Source of the DNA: Glycine soja
Taxonomy: Eukaryota > Streptophyta > Magnoliopsida > Fabales > Fabaceae
Reading direction: 5' to 3'
DNA length: 64,000 bases
Assembly (NCBI RefSeq): GCF_004193775.1
Contig: NC_041002.1
Location: 8,636,817-8,700,816, forward strand
Numbering within the stretch: position 1 is the stretch's first letter; every line of letters begins with the position of its first letter. Positions 23,830 through 35,540 of this stretch are shown here, piece by piece. The translations under genes and the position numbers were made by a program. The notes under the pieces are model-generated. The model was given only the letters and a program-made list of their open reading frames with translations, made no database searches and was not told where the DNA came from.

Positions 23830-26218
23830 ATGTTAGATTCGTGTGGTAATATGTTAGGTTCCACACAATTTTTGCCTATCAACTATCAAAGATTTGAGAT
23901 CCAATCGAAGCAATTTCCGTGATATATAGCTGCCAGAAAGTGGTCTAATATAGTTTACACATTTTAACCAACCATTTTCTGGCTGTCAAAACCGCCAGAA
24001 ACATTTCTTCATAAAATAATTAAAAATTAATTTTGATCGCAAAAAATAAACTGCCTTCAAATAATTAAAAATTAATTGCCACCTCAGCATATTGCAGCAT
24101 ATAATGGAGATTTTAAACAGTAGGGATGAAAAACATTTATAGATGCAAATAGTAAGGACTAAGACTGGCAAATTATTTGTTGAAGAACTAAAAGTGGAAA
24201 TTAGAAAAAGTTTAGGTATAAAAAACATAATTAATCTTAAGATTTAAATAAAATAATTTTACATTATCATTTAATTACAAATTATTATATATAATAAATT
24301 TTTTTATTTTCATAATAACTATCTTAAAAATTAATTATATCAATTATAATTTTTAATTGATTAATAACTATTAAACTCTTAAATAGATGTCTTTACACAA
24401 ATCCTAAAACAAGAGAAACAACTGCATGTGAGGGAAGCGGGGAGAAGGACACACATTTATTTACATTAGAGTTTACATCAATAGGTTATATCAAAGGAAT
24501 AAGGCAATGAATATCATATTACTCCACCACAAAGGAATCATTCATGGATGGAGTGCGGAAAATTGATGAAGGGAATATTGAGGGTTTCACTCCTCAAATA
24601 CGTCACCTTATTTGTATTTTGAAGGTATGACAATTGACATTTAACACGTAAAGACAAGAATAGTATCAGATACACGAAGTTTAGCCAATCTTTTGCACTT
24701 GGTAAGGTCCCTAGCAATTAACCAAGCCCACAACACTATAAATGAGTGGGCTATAACTCACTATTTGACCCTATCTTTAAGTGAATTGAAATAAAAAGAA
24801 GAGAAAGATAAAAAGAAAAAAATAGAAGGAAAAAGTAATAGATATGATAAATGATGTAATGAAAATTGAGAAGAGATATAAGAAGAAAAAACATGAGGTG
24901 GAAATTGAATGGAAGAGAAAATGAGTACATGTTAATATTGTTCTTGTATTTTAGTATTTTTTTTTACTTGTATTTTAGTAGTATTGATTTCAAAACAACA
25001 GCATGTGACGTATAAAAGGTTGCTTAACTTCCTTATCCATTGACATAGGCTCTCCTCAAATGCATTGTTTTGAATAGTGTATGTATAAGTATGACCCATG
25101 GAATTTTTTATTGCTCCAAGAAATCTGTGGTTAGGACAGAGAGAGTTTGGAAGGATGTGAAAGTAGGTGAACTCGTGTATTTGGACACTACCTCATTCCA
25201 AGTACATCTAGTTGCAAATTTTTTAGTACAGTTAGTTAGTCATTACCAAAATTTTAAATTTTGTTAGAATCTAAGAGATATTAAACTTGTTAGTACTTTG
25301 ATTTATTTAATTTTCATTACCAACCCTAACATCCAAATTAATGTTGTTGTCCTTTTCTAATTTTATTATTTCATATTTTTCTTTACAAACATTTGCATAT
25401 ATTTAATATTTTTATAAAAGATAAACACTAACATACTTTTGTTTTGATTGTTTCTTACTATGAAAAAGCTCAAAAAATGTAGTTTTTTTAAATGTAGTTT
25501 TATGCTATAGTTTTTAAAGATTTTTATATTCATCAACTACCATTTTTACTTCTAAAATAAGTTTTAAAATAATTTTTAAATTTTTCTAAAAAATTATAAA
25601 ATTATTTTTTTACAAAAATCTTATAAATATATTATGAATTCTTTACATGTACATTTATTTAAAACCCTTTTTTCCAAAAAAAAAACTAAAAGGCACATAA
25701 CTTTTGTTTTATCACCATTGATGTAAAGTATTCATCAATTTTATTGATGACTAATCTTTATCAAAAAATCTAATTGATCACTCAGATGGACGACTTGTTG
25801 ATGCATAATCTTACTAGCAATAACTAATATTGTTATCTTTTTTATTACTATTTTGCTTTTCTATACTTTTCTTTTTAAAAAAATAATGGTTATTTTGAAT
25901 GCAATATTTATTATTTTTATTTAAAAATAATTTCACTTTTCAAGGTAAATTTAATATATGGTTACATCATTTCATATTCTTATTAAGAACGGTCACACTC
26001 CTTTTCCAAAAAAGATATCGTTCACACTGTTTTTTTTATGTCATTAGAGTTTTTCTGTTAGAATAAATATGTATTTTTATATTATTAAATTCCTCTTGAA
26101 AGAAATTTTACAACTTATAAATATAAGTATATAATATCTTAATTTTAATTTGTTAATCAATTTTTATTGATACGTGTAGTTTGAACAAAACAATTAACAT
26201 TGTTATTTAGAATATTTG
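23830..26218. other. AT-rich intergenic region
   Basis: No convincing ORF, RNA gene or transposon end was seen. Small inverted elements (for example GCCAGAAAGTGG / CCATTTTCTGGC near 23930-23980) are too short to name. Confidence 0.5.
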
Positions 26219-27362
26219 CACTACTAAAAAAAATACATTTTATATCGGTTGTTTATCACATTCTACGTTAGTTATCAATTGTCATCGTAAATAATATCAT
26301 AGAATGTTTGCATCCATGAGGATGGTTTCCAAAAAATCATCTTAAAAAGTTACAATTCTAAGATAGATTTCAAAAACATAATCGTCTTAGAAAATCATAT
26401 TATTTTGATATTTACAAAAGGATTTACACCAAGTCCCTTATTTGTACTTTAAGTCTTTATAAGATGAAAAAAGATAATAAGGATTATGTGTAAATCAATG
26501 TAATTATACACATTTTTTCATTCTTATGGAGCTACATGTCTAATATAAATGTAGAGATGTAAAAGAACCATTGATCATGTAAAGTTAAATTAGATGGTTA
26601 CTTGTCATATTCATGGTGCATGTTGTTACTCCACCCTTCTTTTTTCACAACACTACTGATGTTGGCAAAAACAAAGACTACTTTGGGATGAGACACCCAT
26701 GATCTCCTTAAGAAAGTGTTTGTTACAATTACAGTGATGTCACTATGTACAAATGAGTAGGCGTTGTCCCATGTATCATTTTTTTCTTGATTGTGTTTCT
26801 TGCTTGTGCCACTACAACTGTAATCCCTTTGTCGCCACCAAGTGTTCTTAGTTCATTTTCCTGTATCATAAAATAAATCCTAAATACTTATACATTTATA
26901 TTTACTCTATCACAAATTAATTGAACTATCTTCCACATTGAAATATACAAACATTCAAGTTCCTAAAATTTTATATACCAAATATTGACTTTCCACTTCC
27001 AAATATATAATCTTTTGTTCCTTGAATTATACCGTCTTTGAAAAAATGTCTAGTCCTATCATCACACACAGTGTCTTGGAATCTAAACATCGTGCAATTA
27101 TAAAATGTTGCTTTGTCACCAGATATTCTCAACGCAACTGCTTGAGTTCCTACTTTTCCATCAGATCTCGGTGCAGAATTTTATACCATCAAATTCATAA
27201 AAATAAAAAAGCATAAAATCAAACTCATATGACATGCTTCTCTTTAGTATATGAGAATTTTATAAAGAATGTCTACAAACCAAGATCATCGTGTTAACTG
27301 CTACGAAGTAATTTGATTCAACAATTAATGTAGCACTACCAGTTGTGCCATATTGTTGTGCA
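26219..27362 (+). mobile_element. Probable CACTA left-end fragment
   Basis: Starts CACTACTAAAAAAAA and continues with subterminal motifs (TATCGGTTG, ACATTCTACG, CGTCTTAGAA) like those of the CACTA element at 30202-35236. No partner right end or target duplication was found before the next CACTA end at 27363, so it is truncated or nested. Right limit is arbitrary. Confidence 0.45.
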
Positions 27363-27379
27363 CACTATTAGAAAATATG

Positions 27380-27950
27380 TTTTCTACATCGGTTATTTAT
27401 GACTTTCAACATTGGTTTTTGAACCGATGTTGAAAGTACCGAAGTTGATTCGTTAACATCGGTTTTTTAAAAATTGATGTTAATGTAAAATTATCAACAT
27501 CTGTTATTTACACCCAAAAAATGTATATTAATGTTGAAAGTTAACATCGGTTTTTAACAAAAAAAATCGATGTTAACGTAAGTTAACATCGGTTTTCTGT
27601 AAAAAAAATTGATGTTAACGAATGTATTAATGTTGACAGTTAATATCGATTTTTTGAAAAAACCGATGTTAACATAAAAAAATCGATGTTAACGAATGTG
27701 TTAATGTTGAAAATTAACATCGGTTGTTTACTGAAAACCGATGTTAACGTTTTCGATATTAACATCGGCTTTTTACAAAAAACCGATGTTAACGTATGTT
27801 AACATCAGTTTTTCCAAAAAACTGATGTGAACTGTCAACATTAACACATTCGTTAACATCGGTTTTTTTAAAAAAACTGATGTTAACTGTCAAATTAACA
27901 CATTCGTTAACATCGGTTTTTCCAAAAAATCAATGTTGTTTTCAGGATTT
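27380..27950. repeat. CACTA subterminal repeat array
   Basis: More than ten copies of AACATCGGTTTTT or its complement AAAAACCGATGTT, often paired as short hairpins and separated by TTAACG or TGTTAA spacers. Confidence 0.85.
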
Positions 27951-28193
27951 TTTTTAAATAATGTCTCTGTTTTTACAAAAAAAAAAAAACCAAAATTTAA
28001 CCTGTAAATTTAAAATCAGACCACACAGCACACAACATATATCATTTGCATTCTGCTTTCAAATAGGTTTTAGCAGAAAACTAGCTATCAACAAAGGTTA
28101 TTCAATGTTAAAATGAAACAACAATTGTAAAAAATGTAATGCAAAGTATGTAAACTAATTAAGTAACCTAAAGTTACATAGTTGCTTAACATC

Positions 28194-28620
28194 CTATGTT
28201 TGATTTCTAACTTTTAGATAATATTGTACCCACTGGATGCGAAGCGCCTTGAATCTCTCTACTTCCAATGGTTTGACTTCATTAAAATACTGCATGATCA
28301 AATAAAAAAATAAATTAATAATGTAATAACAATTATAAGAAAACCAACTTTGTTTGAAATAAACAATTACCGTCTCCCAATTATTCCTGAAAGATCCTAA
28401 GATTATCGTGGACATCCAGTGCATCACGTAGTAGCCACATTCAGTGATTTCTTTTTGTCTATTACACTAAATATATAATGAAATTTGGATATTAATTAAA
28501 CATTAACTACAATTAGTGTACACACACATAAAATATATATAAGTAGAAGTTTTATTTAAATTACGTACCTTAATAACAATCCACCTAGCAGCAGCCTTGC
28601 TAAAGACATTAGAAATTATC
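28194..28620 (-). pseudogene. C-terminal exons of a CACTA-borne Ulp1-like (C48) protease
   Basis: Three minus-strand exons can be joined by eye: AARWIVIK (before a GTACGT donor near 28568), then an exon with ITECGYYVMHWMSTIILG (about 28380-28470), then EVKPLEVERFKALRIQW, ending at the TGA at 28194. The ECGYYVMHWM segment holds the Cys of Ulp1/SENP-type proteases, which plant CACTA and MULE elements often carry. The catalytic His and Asp parts are not visible. It is most likely a remnant of the element's second ORF and not functional alone. Confidence 0.6.
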
Positions 28621-28707
28621 TAATCAGCAAACCTTGACCGGAGCCATGCTAAAGTTAGAAACTTCCAAATTCACCAGATGTTGTGCTATCTCATTCTTAA
28701 CATCAGA

Positions 28708-29116
28708 TACTGCGCAATGCCCCAAAATGTCAAGTTTGGCATGTTCTCTGGCACCCCATACAAGGTCACAAAAGGCTTTGTCTTCTCAATTTTGATTTTT
28801 TCATTATAATTTCCAGCTCCAATGTACACAATCACACGCTTGTTGTTTCCAGTCAATGGCATCGGTGATGGTCTTCAATTCTCCATTGCCATCTTGCATT
28901 ACCTTCACAACCTTAGCACCTTCTTCAGCAATTACCAATTTAGGATCCACTGTGCTCTTTCTTTGATCTATAGCCTCACATTGTTACTCAACCATGTGCT
29001 CAATTGGGCCTTGTTAGTGGGAATTGACATAGTATCATTGGATAAAACAACATGGATTGTGAGGAATGCTACTACGAAAGCCACATGAATGATAGAACTT
29101 TTGGTTCTAGAAGCCA
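28708..29116 (-). pseudogene. Pectinesterase (pectin methylesterase) N-terminal fragment
   Basis: Reading starts at ATG 29116: MASRTKSSIIHVAFVVAFL is a typical signal peptide. After a frameshift near 28970 come KLVIAEEGAKVVKVMQDG and LKTITDAI. After a small deletion come KRVIVYIGAGNYNEKIKIE and PFVTLYGVPENMPNLTF, the order seen at the N-terminus of plant pectinesterases, which de-esterify cell-wall pectin. The fragment stops before the catalytic QDT/FVD/RxW region. At least two frame breaks make it non-functional. It abuts the CACTA remnant, so capture or adjacent insertion are both possible. Confidence 0.75.
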
Positions 29117-29124
29117 TGTTTCTA

Positions 29125-30099
29125 GTGTTTAATTTTTTATTTTTAGGTGTGTATAGATGATTTATATTTATAAGACGCAAGTTCTTGACTTTGTGAGACT
29201 TTATTTAGAGAGCAGTTAATTTGATTCATCCTTATGTTGTTGGGAAGGTAGAAATAAACCTTGGATTGATGGTTCATGAATTAGTTATGATTTTTTTTGT
29301 TGAAGCCACATTATTGTGGTTTTCTAATTTCTAATTAAGTATGCGCATGTGTAAGCTAAAATTATAAACAAATTTCACTTAAAAAAATAAGCACAGTGAA
29401 TTAAACCCATGAATTGACTTTGTAAATATTGAGGGTTTATTTAATAATTTTTATTGAATTTTGGAATTTTATGCAAAGATTCATTACTACATATGTGATC
29501 TTTAGCAACAATTTTTTTGTCTAACACATGACATAAACTATATATAGTATTTGATAAAATGTCATTAAAATATATTTATAATAATTATTCATATTTGACA
29601 ACATTTTTTAAATAGACAAAAAAATTTAACAACATTTTTGTTAAGTGTTAGAGTTTTTTTTATACTAAAATTCACACATGTAATAGTGATTTAGCCATTA
29701 AAAACACATCATAAGGCTATAATTTCTTTAAATATGATTGGATGTAGAGTATATTTTTCTTTCATCTATAAATTTGTGTTTTATAATTTACTACATTTTA
29801 TATTTCACTTTGTTGTCTTTGTTAACTTACATACATTGCACTTTTCAAATTTAGGAAAAATATTAAAAATAAAAATATTAAATCATTTTAAAGAAAAGTG
29901 TTAAAATTATAAAAGAAAAAGCATAATTAATGTAAATAAATTTGGAATTAAAATTTAAAATTATATATATATATTAAGAATATGTCTTTTTATAAATGGG
30001 AGTATGCTAAGATTATGATTAGATCATATATATATATATGATAACTAGAATGGAATAATATAAAATTGTCATATAATATTTGCATATTTATTTATTTAT
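29125..30099. other. AT-rich spacer
   Basis: No ORF or element end recognised; short AT runs at about 29965 and 30030. Confidence 0.55.
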
Positions 30100-30388
30100 T
30101 AAGCAAAAGAAAAGAATTTTATTAAACAGATACAAGTGATACCCACACAATTACAGAGCAAATAGGATGTATAATTCCTACACATGAATCCAACCAAGCT
30201 TCACTACTGGAAAATATTGATTCTATGACGCACATTCTAAGACGGTTATTAATAACCGCCTTAGAATGTGACACGGTGATATTTTTGTAATTAGGGGCAA
30301 TATTTGTTGTTTTTACGTCGGGCATTCTAAGACGGTCTTACAAAACCGTCTTAGAATGCTAGTCCATGGAATTTTTGTAAATATGGGA

Positions 30389-30436
30389 AACTTAAACGAA
30401 GATGAGTTTGGCTGAAGGACCATCTTCGTTTAAGTT
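30389..30436. repeat. Perfect 16-bp inverted repeat (hairpin)
   Basis: Arms AACTTAAACGAAGATG (30389-30404) and CATCTTCGTTTAAGTT (30421-30436) with a 16-base loop, lying between the CACTA subterminal repeats and the CPL fragment. Confidence 0.9.
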
Positions 30437-30598
30437 ACCCTAATTATTAACTCTGTAGCTGGTTCGCTCTCGCGATCAGTACTCAAACACACAGTGCATG
30501 CGTTCAGATCGAGCTGGGTGCACTTGTTGTAGTTCGTCTTCTCCGCCGCTGTCGTTTCGATTTCTCAAAAGCATTTTTCCTGCGAGGAATATAAAGAT

Positions 30599-31084
30599 AT
30601 GAGTCATTTAGGGTTCAAGCACGAGGTTTACGACGACAACAAGAGGTGGTGGTGGTGAACAACGAGGAGATTCACCTCGTTTCAATGCCGAGCAAGAGGA
30701 AGAAGTTCTCGTGCTTCTGGTGCTTCACGATGTCGTTGGGGATCTATAACACGTGCTTGATGTGTGTTTGATTTGGATGAGACGCTCATCGTGGCGAACA
30801 CGACGAAGTATTTTGAGGATAGGATTGAGGCCTTGAGGGGGTGGCTTTTCCACGAGATTGATCCGTTACGGGTCCAGGGGATGTCCTCGGAGCTTAAGAG
30901 GTACCTCGAGGAACGGTTGTTGCTGAAGCAGTATGCAGAGAGTGACACTGTTGTTGATAACGAGAAGGTGCATAAGGTTTAGATGGAGGAGGCACCACCA
31001 CTGTCCGGTAGCCACGAGAAATTGGTTCAGCCAGTTGTTCGGTTGCAGGAGAGGAATATTGTCCTCACGAGGATTAATCCTGAG
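30599..31084 (+). pseudogene. Captured 5' fragment of a CPL1/CPL2-type RNA polymerase II CTD phosphatase gene
   Basis: Starts with ATG at 30599 ([12 protein letters not shown]), continues with [20 protein letters not shown], then the FCP1-type phosphatase motif [12 protein letters not shown] (from about 30766), [12 protein letters not shown] and [20 protein letters not shown], and ends ERNIVLTRINPE before a GT donor-like site at 31085. In the DxDxT motif the catalytic Asp residues are present (DLDET). Damage: a frame break early in the fragment, a short deletion before FDLDET, and TAG at about 30980 where Gln is expected. The parent enzyme dephosphorylates the CTD in the nucleus; this piece lacks the rest of the catalytic domain and the dsRNA-binding part. 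Confidence 0.85.
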
Positions 31085-32253
31085 GTTTGTGGTTATTGTT
31101 GATTTAGTATTAAGTGTTGACTATCGTCTGTCAAGTGGAAAATTTGTGTTGTGTTTGTGTTTGATTTGGGTTATTGGTTAGTTTTTGTGGTGTTTGGGTT
31201 TTGGGGTTTTTTGAGGGAGTGTGAGTGGTGGGTTGAGATTGGTCGATATGGATTTTAGGCTTTAAGTTTGGGGTTTTGGGAATTGGTGAAATTTGATGAG
31301 AGGTGAAGCTTGGGGGTTTTGGGAATAGGTGAAATTTGCTTAGAGTGAGCGTAGTGTGGTGGTTTGCGTGATTTATGAAAATTGTTAGATAGGATTGTAA
31401 CTATGAAATTTGCTGAGAGTGATCTTAGTGCAGTGATGTGCCTGATTTATGAAAATTGTTGGATTGGATTGAAGTGGTGAAATGGATTGCAAGTGGTTGT
31501 AAGGACTGTTGTAGCTACAATAGGCCTTTATTGTGGGTTGCATTGGGTTGCATCAAAGATAGTGGATATCCTAATTGTGTAGTAGGTAATCTTCCAATTA
31601 CTTTTGTTGACACCTGATACGGTTATAGTCCAAGTCATGTAACTCTAGTGGGGGAAACAATTAAGCAAAGTAGTTTCACAATAGAATGAGACTGTTCCAT
31701 GACCCATGTTTCGATTTTGTTCACTGATTAGGACAAATCAAGAGATTGGAATTAAAATTCATGGTATAGTAGTCAAATACTGAATTCAAGGTAGCTTTTA
31801 AGGGGGACTTGACAACATGGATTTTTTGGTTAAATTTCTCTTACTCTATTTCTTTCCTTTTCTTCTCTCCCCTTTTTCTAGCTTATGGTATTTATCTTTC
31901 TACTTCTATTATTTATACACATAATTGAACTTGAATGTAATGTTTTTTGATAGATCAAAATCTGTGAGGTTTGCCAGTTGAAGAGCGAAGCTAAAAAGTT
32001 GAACTAGCAAACTATGGTTTCTGATATATCAAAATTTGTGAGGTTTGCTAGTTTTTCCCATTCACATTGAGTATCAAACTTGTACATAATTAGAATTTAG
32101 TGTAATTTATGCTAATGAATCCATTAACTTGTAATGTTATAGGACATGTGCCAATTTATGTGATTAAAATTTTGTATGACTTGGCTATTTCCATCACCTT
32201 TTTTTTCATTTGGTTTTGGTGTTGAAATTCAATTGTGTATATGTGCATCTAGA

Positions 32254-33627
32254 TTTCAAGATGAACTTGAGACAAATAAGTTAATGGACAACAAAGAAAG
32301 TCACTTGCCAATGGTGTTCTTTGATGAAGTGAGTGATAAATAGAAGGGTGGGGAGGATGCAATAGGCAAGTCCTCTGATGGAAGAGAACTTTCAAGGGTC
32401 TTTTCAGAGGATTATGATGCAGCAGAGATTTTGGTATAGGATCCTAGGGGACATAGAGTAAATACATGGAATAAAATCTTCTTAGCAGCTTGTTTGCTTT
32501 CGTTATTTGTGGATCCCCTATTCTTTTACTTACCAGTGGCTAAGAACAAAAATTGCATCAAAGTACATGCGAAGAAATTTCTGGCTTGATCTAATGGCTT
32601 CTTAATCACTTCCACAGGTATGTTCCTGACATAAAATTCACATTCATTTCTTCTATGATCCAAAATTTTTTGAATATTTGTTTTTGAAGAAGCAAAGGAG
32701 ATGAGTTGATTCTTATAAAATTGATGACAATTCTAAAACTTAGCTAATTTAAGCTTTAGCATCATCCAATAGGATTACTTAACTATTGAACACTATTAGC
32801 ACATATTAATGTTCTAAATGGGCTTAGTCAACTCTAGGTGTAAATTAATACTGACCATAATAAAAGTATTATTACCATGTGCATTATTGCTACCCCTATA
32901 TTTTGATAATTTTTCTCAATTTGATACATCGAAATCAGGGTCTACTTAACAGTTGATTTGCAATTTTATACTTCTGAATGTAGATAATGAGACTAAGAAA
33001 ACTTCTTAATGCGATGATTGTTTTTCCTTTCATTTTTATTGTTCATTTGCACCAGCCTTATGCTCATATTTTTCCAAATAGGTGAAACTTGAAAGAGAAG
33101 GATAAAGACTACAAAGTATTTGTTTGGTTGAATGATCTGAAAACATATTTGGACAAATTGTAAGCTTCTTAAGGTTATATTTTTTCATAAAACACTTTCA
33201 CTTTCTCCCACTCAACTTGTGCTATGATAAAACAAAAATATACTAATATACTAAAAGTATCTACTTCGTTGTGCCATTGGCTGCATTTCTCTAGTTCATT
33301 TGCTTAACTAAATTGATGTTACAACTCTAAATGCTATTGTGTCTCACTTGTGTACATGTTGTTTTGTTTCTTCTGTAGTAGGATAACAATTTTTGTAATT
33401 CATATACGTGTTAGGTATTGATTTGGGGAGTAATTCCATATCTAAAAGGGTCTCAAATGATTGCTTCAAGGCATGTTTTACTCCTTGTTTCCATTTTCCA
33501 GTACCTCTTGAGGTTGTATCTTATTTATCCTCTATCATCTGAAATCGTTAAGGAAAATGGAGTAATGATGGAAAAAGCATGGGCTGGGGCAGCATACAAT
33601 CTGATGCTTTATATGCTAGCTAGTCAT
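32254..33627 (+). pseudogene. Captured cyclic-nucleotide-gated ion channel (CNGC) fragment
   Basis: First part (about 32254-32617): RFQDELETNKLMDNKESHLP, RVFSEDYDAAEILV, then VNTWNKIFLAACLLSLFVDP, the N-terminus through S1. A deletion follows, then IASKYMRRNFWLDLMAS ending at an intact GT donor. Second exon (33415-33627, TTAG acceptor, GTAAGT donor): VLIWGVIPYLKGSQMIASRH, FQYLLRLYLIYPLSS, EKAWAGAAYNLMLYMLASH, the S4-S5 region. In-frame stops and the missing S1-S3 segment show it is not functional. Family members are plasma-membrane cation channels; pore and nucleotide-binding domain are absent. Native exon-intron borders survive. Confidence 0.85.
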
Positions 33628-34637
33628 GTAAGTCACTTTTCTCCAAGTAATTCTTTGCATAAGAACTTATGATAAACTTTGTATTATACCTTTAAAATTT
33701 GGAATATTATACATTGTTAACAGTGGAATAAATTAAAACCACAAACACACACACATAGTGGGAGAAATAAAGAGAGAGAGAAGAACTTTTTATTTTTACC
33801 ACACTAACTGGAGGAAGAGAGAAATAAAACTAAATTTCATTCACTCATAATTTACTTAATTGATCATTCATATTCCTAATGTGGCACACAGAGGTGCTTT
33901 TATAGGTAGATTATAATAATAAAGCATCATAAACTTGGTGCCTAAGATAAACTAATGTCGGTGGCACTAGCTATACTTCTCAAAGTCTAAGCTAATGATT
34001 GTGCAAAAAATGAAAACAGTGCCTCCATTCAGATTTCATAGGTGGTGCAGTAATTTTTTATGAGCTGCTTTGAATTCAACATTTCAAAGCTTCTCCAATC
34101 TTCTACATATGCAGCTTGTAAAACTTCCTGCTTGATTTAATTTTTTTTAACCGACATATATCAAGAGGCTAAAATATAATTTAGGTTACTCATTTGATTT
34201 TTTTAGTCTCTTAAAGTGTCTTTTAGTCTTAGTGTATATTAGATTAAAATATTATTCCTTCAATTTTTAACATTAACGTGTTAATTTTGGCCTATGTGAT
34301 AAACACTTATATGATGTGTGACATCTCTACCAGTTTGTCAATTAGTATCAAGTTGGATAAACTAACAAAATGAAAACAATATTTAGACAAGCTACCACCA
34401 AAATTACATTTTAGAATGATATGTTTTTCCAATCTTTTTTGTATTTTTCGTTTATGAATTTAATGCTTATACATTGACAGTGTAAAACAGTCTTACACTA
34501 CCATTCAATCACACATTATTATTTGAATTACTTTAAAATAATTATTTAAACGTCAATAACCTTTATGCAGTACATCCATTATCTCTAATGTTGAGTATTA
34601 TTGTCTTCATGACTATCTTTGCAATACTTTTATGCAG

Positions 34638-34720
34638 TACATCCAAAGAGATTTCAGATCTTGAGGGAGAGCTGGTTTCCATGAGAAATCTTCTAAACAC
34701 TCAGGCTGTTATAGTTCATG
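34638..34720 (+). pseudogene. Captured exon resembling exocyst subunit EXO84
   Basis: After a TATGCAG acceptor the frame reads TSKEISDLEGELVSMRNLL then NTQAVIVHG, which resembles the N-terminal coiled-coil segment of plant EXO84 exocyst subunits (SKEI.DLEGEL.S.RNLL.TQA). It is only about 28 codons, so the assignment is tentative. Confidence 0.5.
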
Positions 34721-35124
34721 GTTAATTGTTAAGTTGTTTATTGTTATGCCCTTGAATCATTATAACATGCTTTCTTTTTAGTACTCAGATACAAGCATCA
34801 ATAGAAACATCGTAGTAGTAGTAGTATCTTTGTTTAATTATAAGATTTATCATTTCCTTCATATATTGTTCAGGAGATTTTTGCAAAGCTTACCCAAGTG
34901 CAAAAAATATTTTTTTTTTAAAAAAACATTCTAAGACGGTTGTCTCCACGACCGTCTTAGAATGTAACACATTCTATGTCGGTCCTATACATGTGACCGT
35001 CTTAGAATGTGTTACATACTAAGACGGTCGGATGTATAAGATTGATGTAGAATGTGTTACATTCTAAGATGATCGTGAAGACAACTGTCTTAGTATGTTC
35101 GCATATTCTAAGACAGTCATTAAA

Positions 35125-35540
35125 AACCGTCATCGTAGACGCGTTTTTTTTTCTATGGCGTCTGATATGATGGTAGTCAATAACCGATGTTGTATGTAGC
35201 AAATAACCGATGTATAATGACTTTTTTGTAGTAGTGCTTACAGTATATTAAGATACACAGATATCTAAATATAATTTAACCACATCGAAGACCCATCATA
35301 AACCATATTGACTAAAGCATACCACCTCACATTAACCGTCGTTGTAGACACGTTCTTTTCTACGACGTCTGATATGACGGTAGTCAATAACCGACGTTGT
35401 ATGTAGCAAATAACCGATGTAGAATGACTTTTTTGCAGTAGTGCTTACAGTATATTAAGATACACAGATATCTAAATATAATTTAACCACATCGAAGACC
35501 CCTCATAAACCGTATTGACTAAAGCATACCACCTCACATT
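35125..35540. repeat. Tandem duplication of about 208 bp spanning the CACTA end and its flank
   Basis: 35125-35333 and 35334-35540 are close copies. Each contains about 110 bp of the CACTA terminus (AACCGTC...GTAGTG or GCAGTAGTG) followed by about 97 bp of LINE flank (CTTACAGTATATTAAG...CCTCACATT). The duplication therefore happened after CACTA insertion and created a second right terminus at 35443. Confidence 0.9.

Larger units (their letters stand above)
27363..28640 (-). mobile_element. CACTA remnant: terminal end, subterminal repeat array and Ulp1-like ORF tail
   Basis: The outer end at 27363 reads CACTATTAGAAAA. From about 27380 to 27950 there is a dense array of AACATCGGTTTTT and its complement, the presumed transposase-binding repeats. 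The minus-strand coding tail at 28194-28620 follows. No matching right end was recognised; the element appears to break off where a pectinesterase fragment begins. Confidence 0.65.
30202..35236. mobile_element. Pack-CACTA transposon carrying three host gene fragments, TSD CTT
   Basis: Ends CACTACTGGAAAA (30202) and TTTTTTGTAGTAGTG (35236) form a terminal inverted repeat, flanked by CTT at 30199-30201 and 35237-35239. Subterminal repeats ACATTCTAAGACGGT and complement occur at 30225-30360 and 34925-35120. No transposase was seen. The cargo, all on the plus strand, is a CPL-type phosphatase piece (30599-31084), a cation-channel piece (about 32254-33627) and a probable EXO84 exon (34638-34720). 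Introns are retained, so genomic DNA, not mRNA, was captured. It sits in the LINE 3' UTR. Confidence 0.9.

Noticed and set aside
29119..29123. TTTCTAGTG near 29124 as the missing right end of the 27363 CACTA element
   Set aside because: The flanks (GCA versus TTT) do not match as a 3-bp duplicate, and the motif lies in the pectinesterase 5' sequence.
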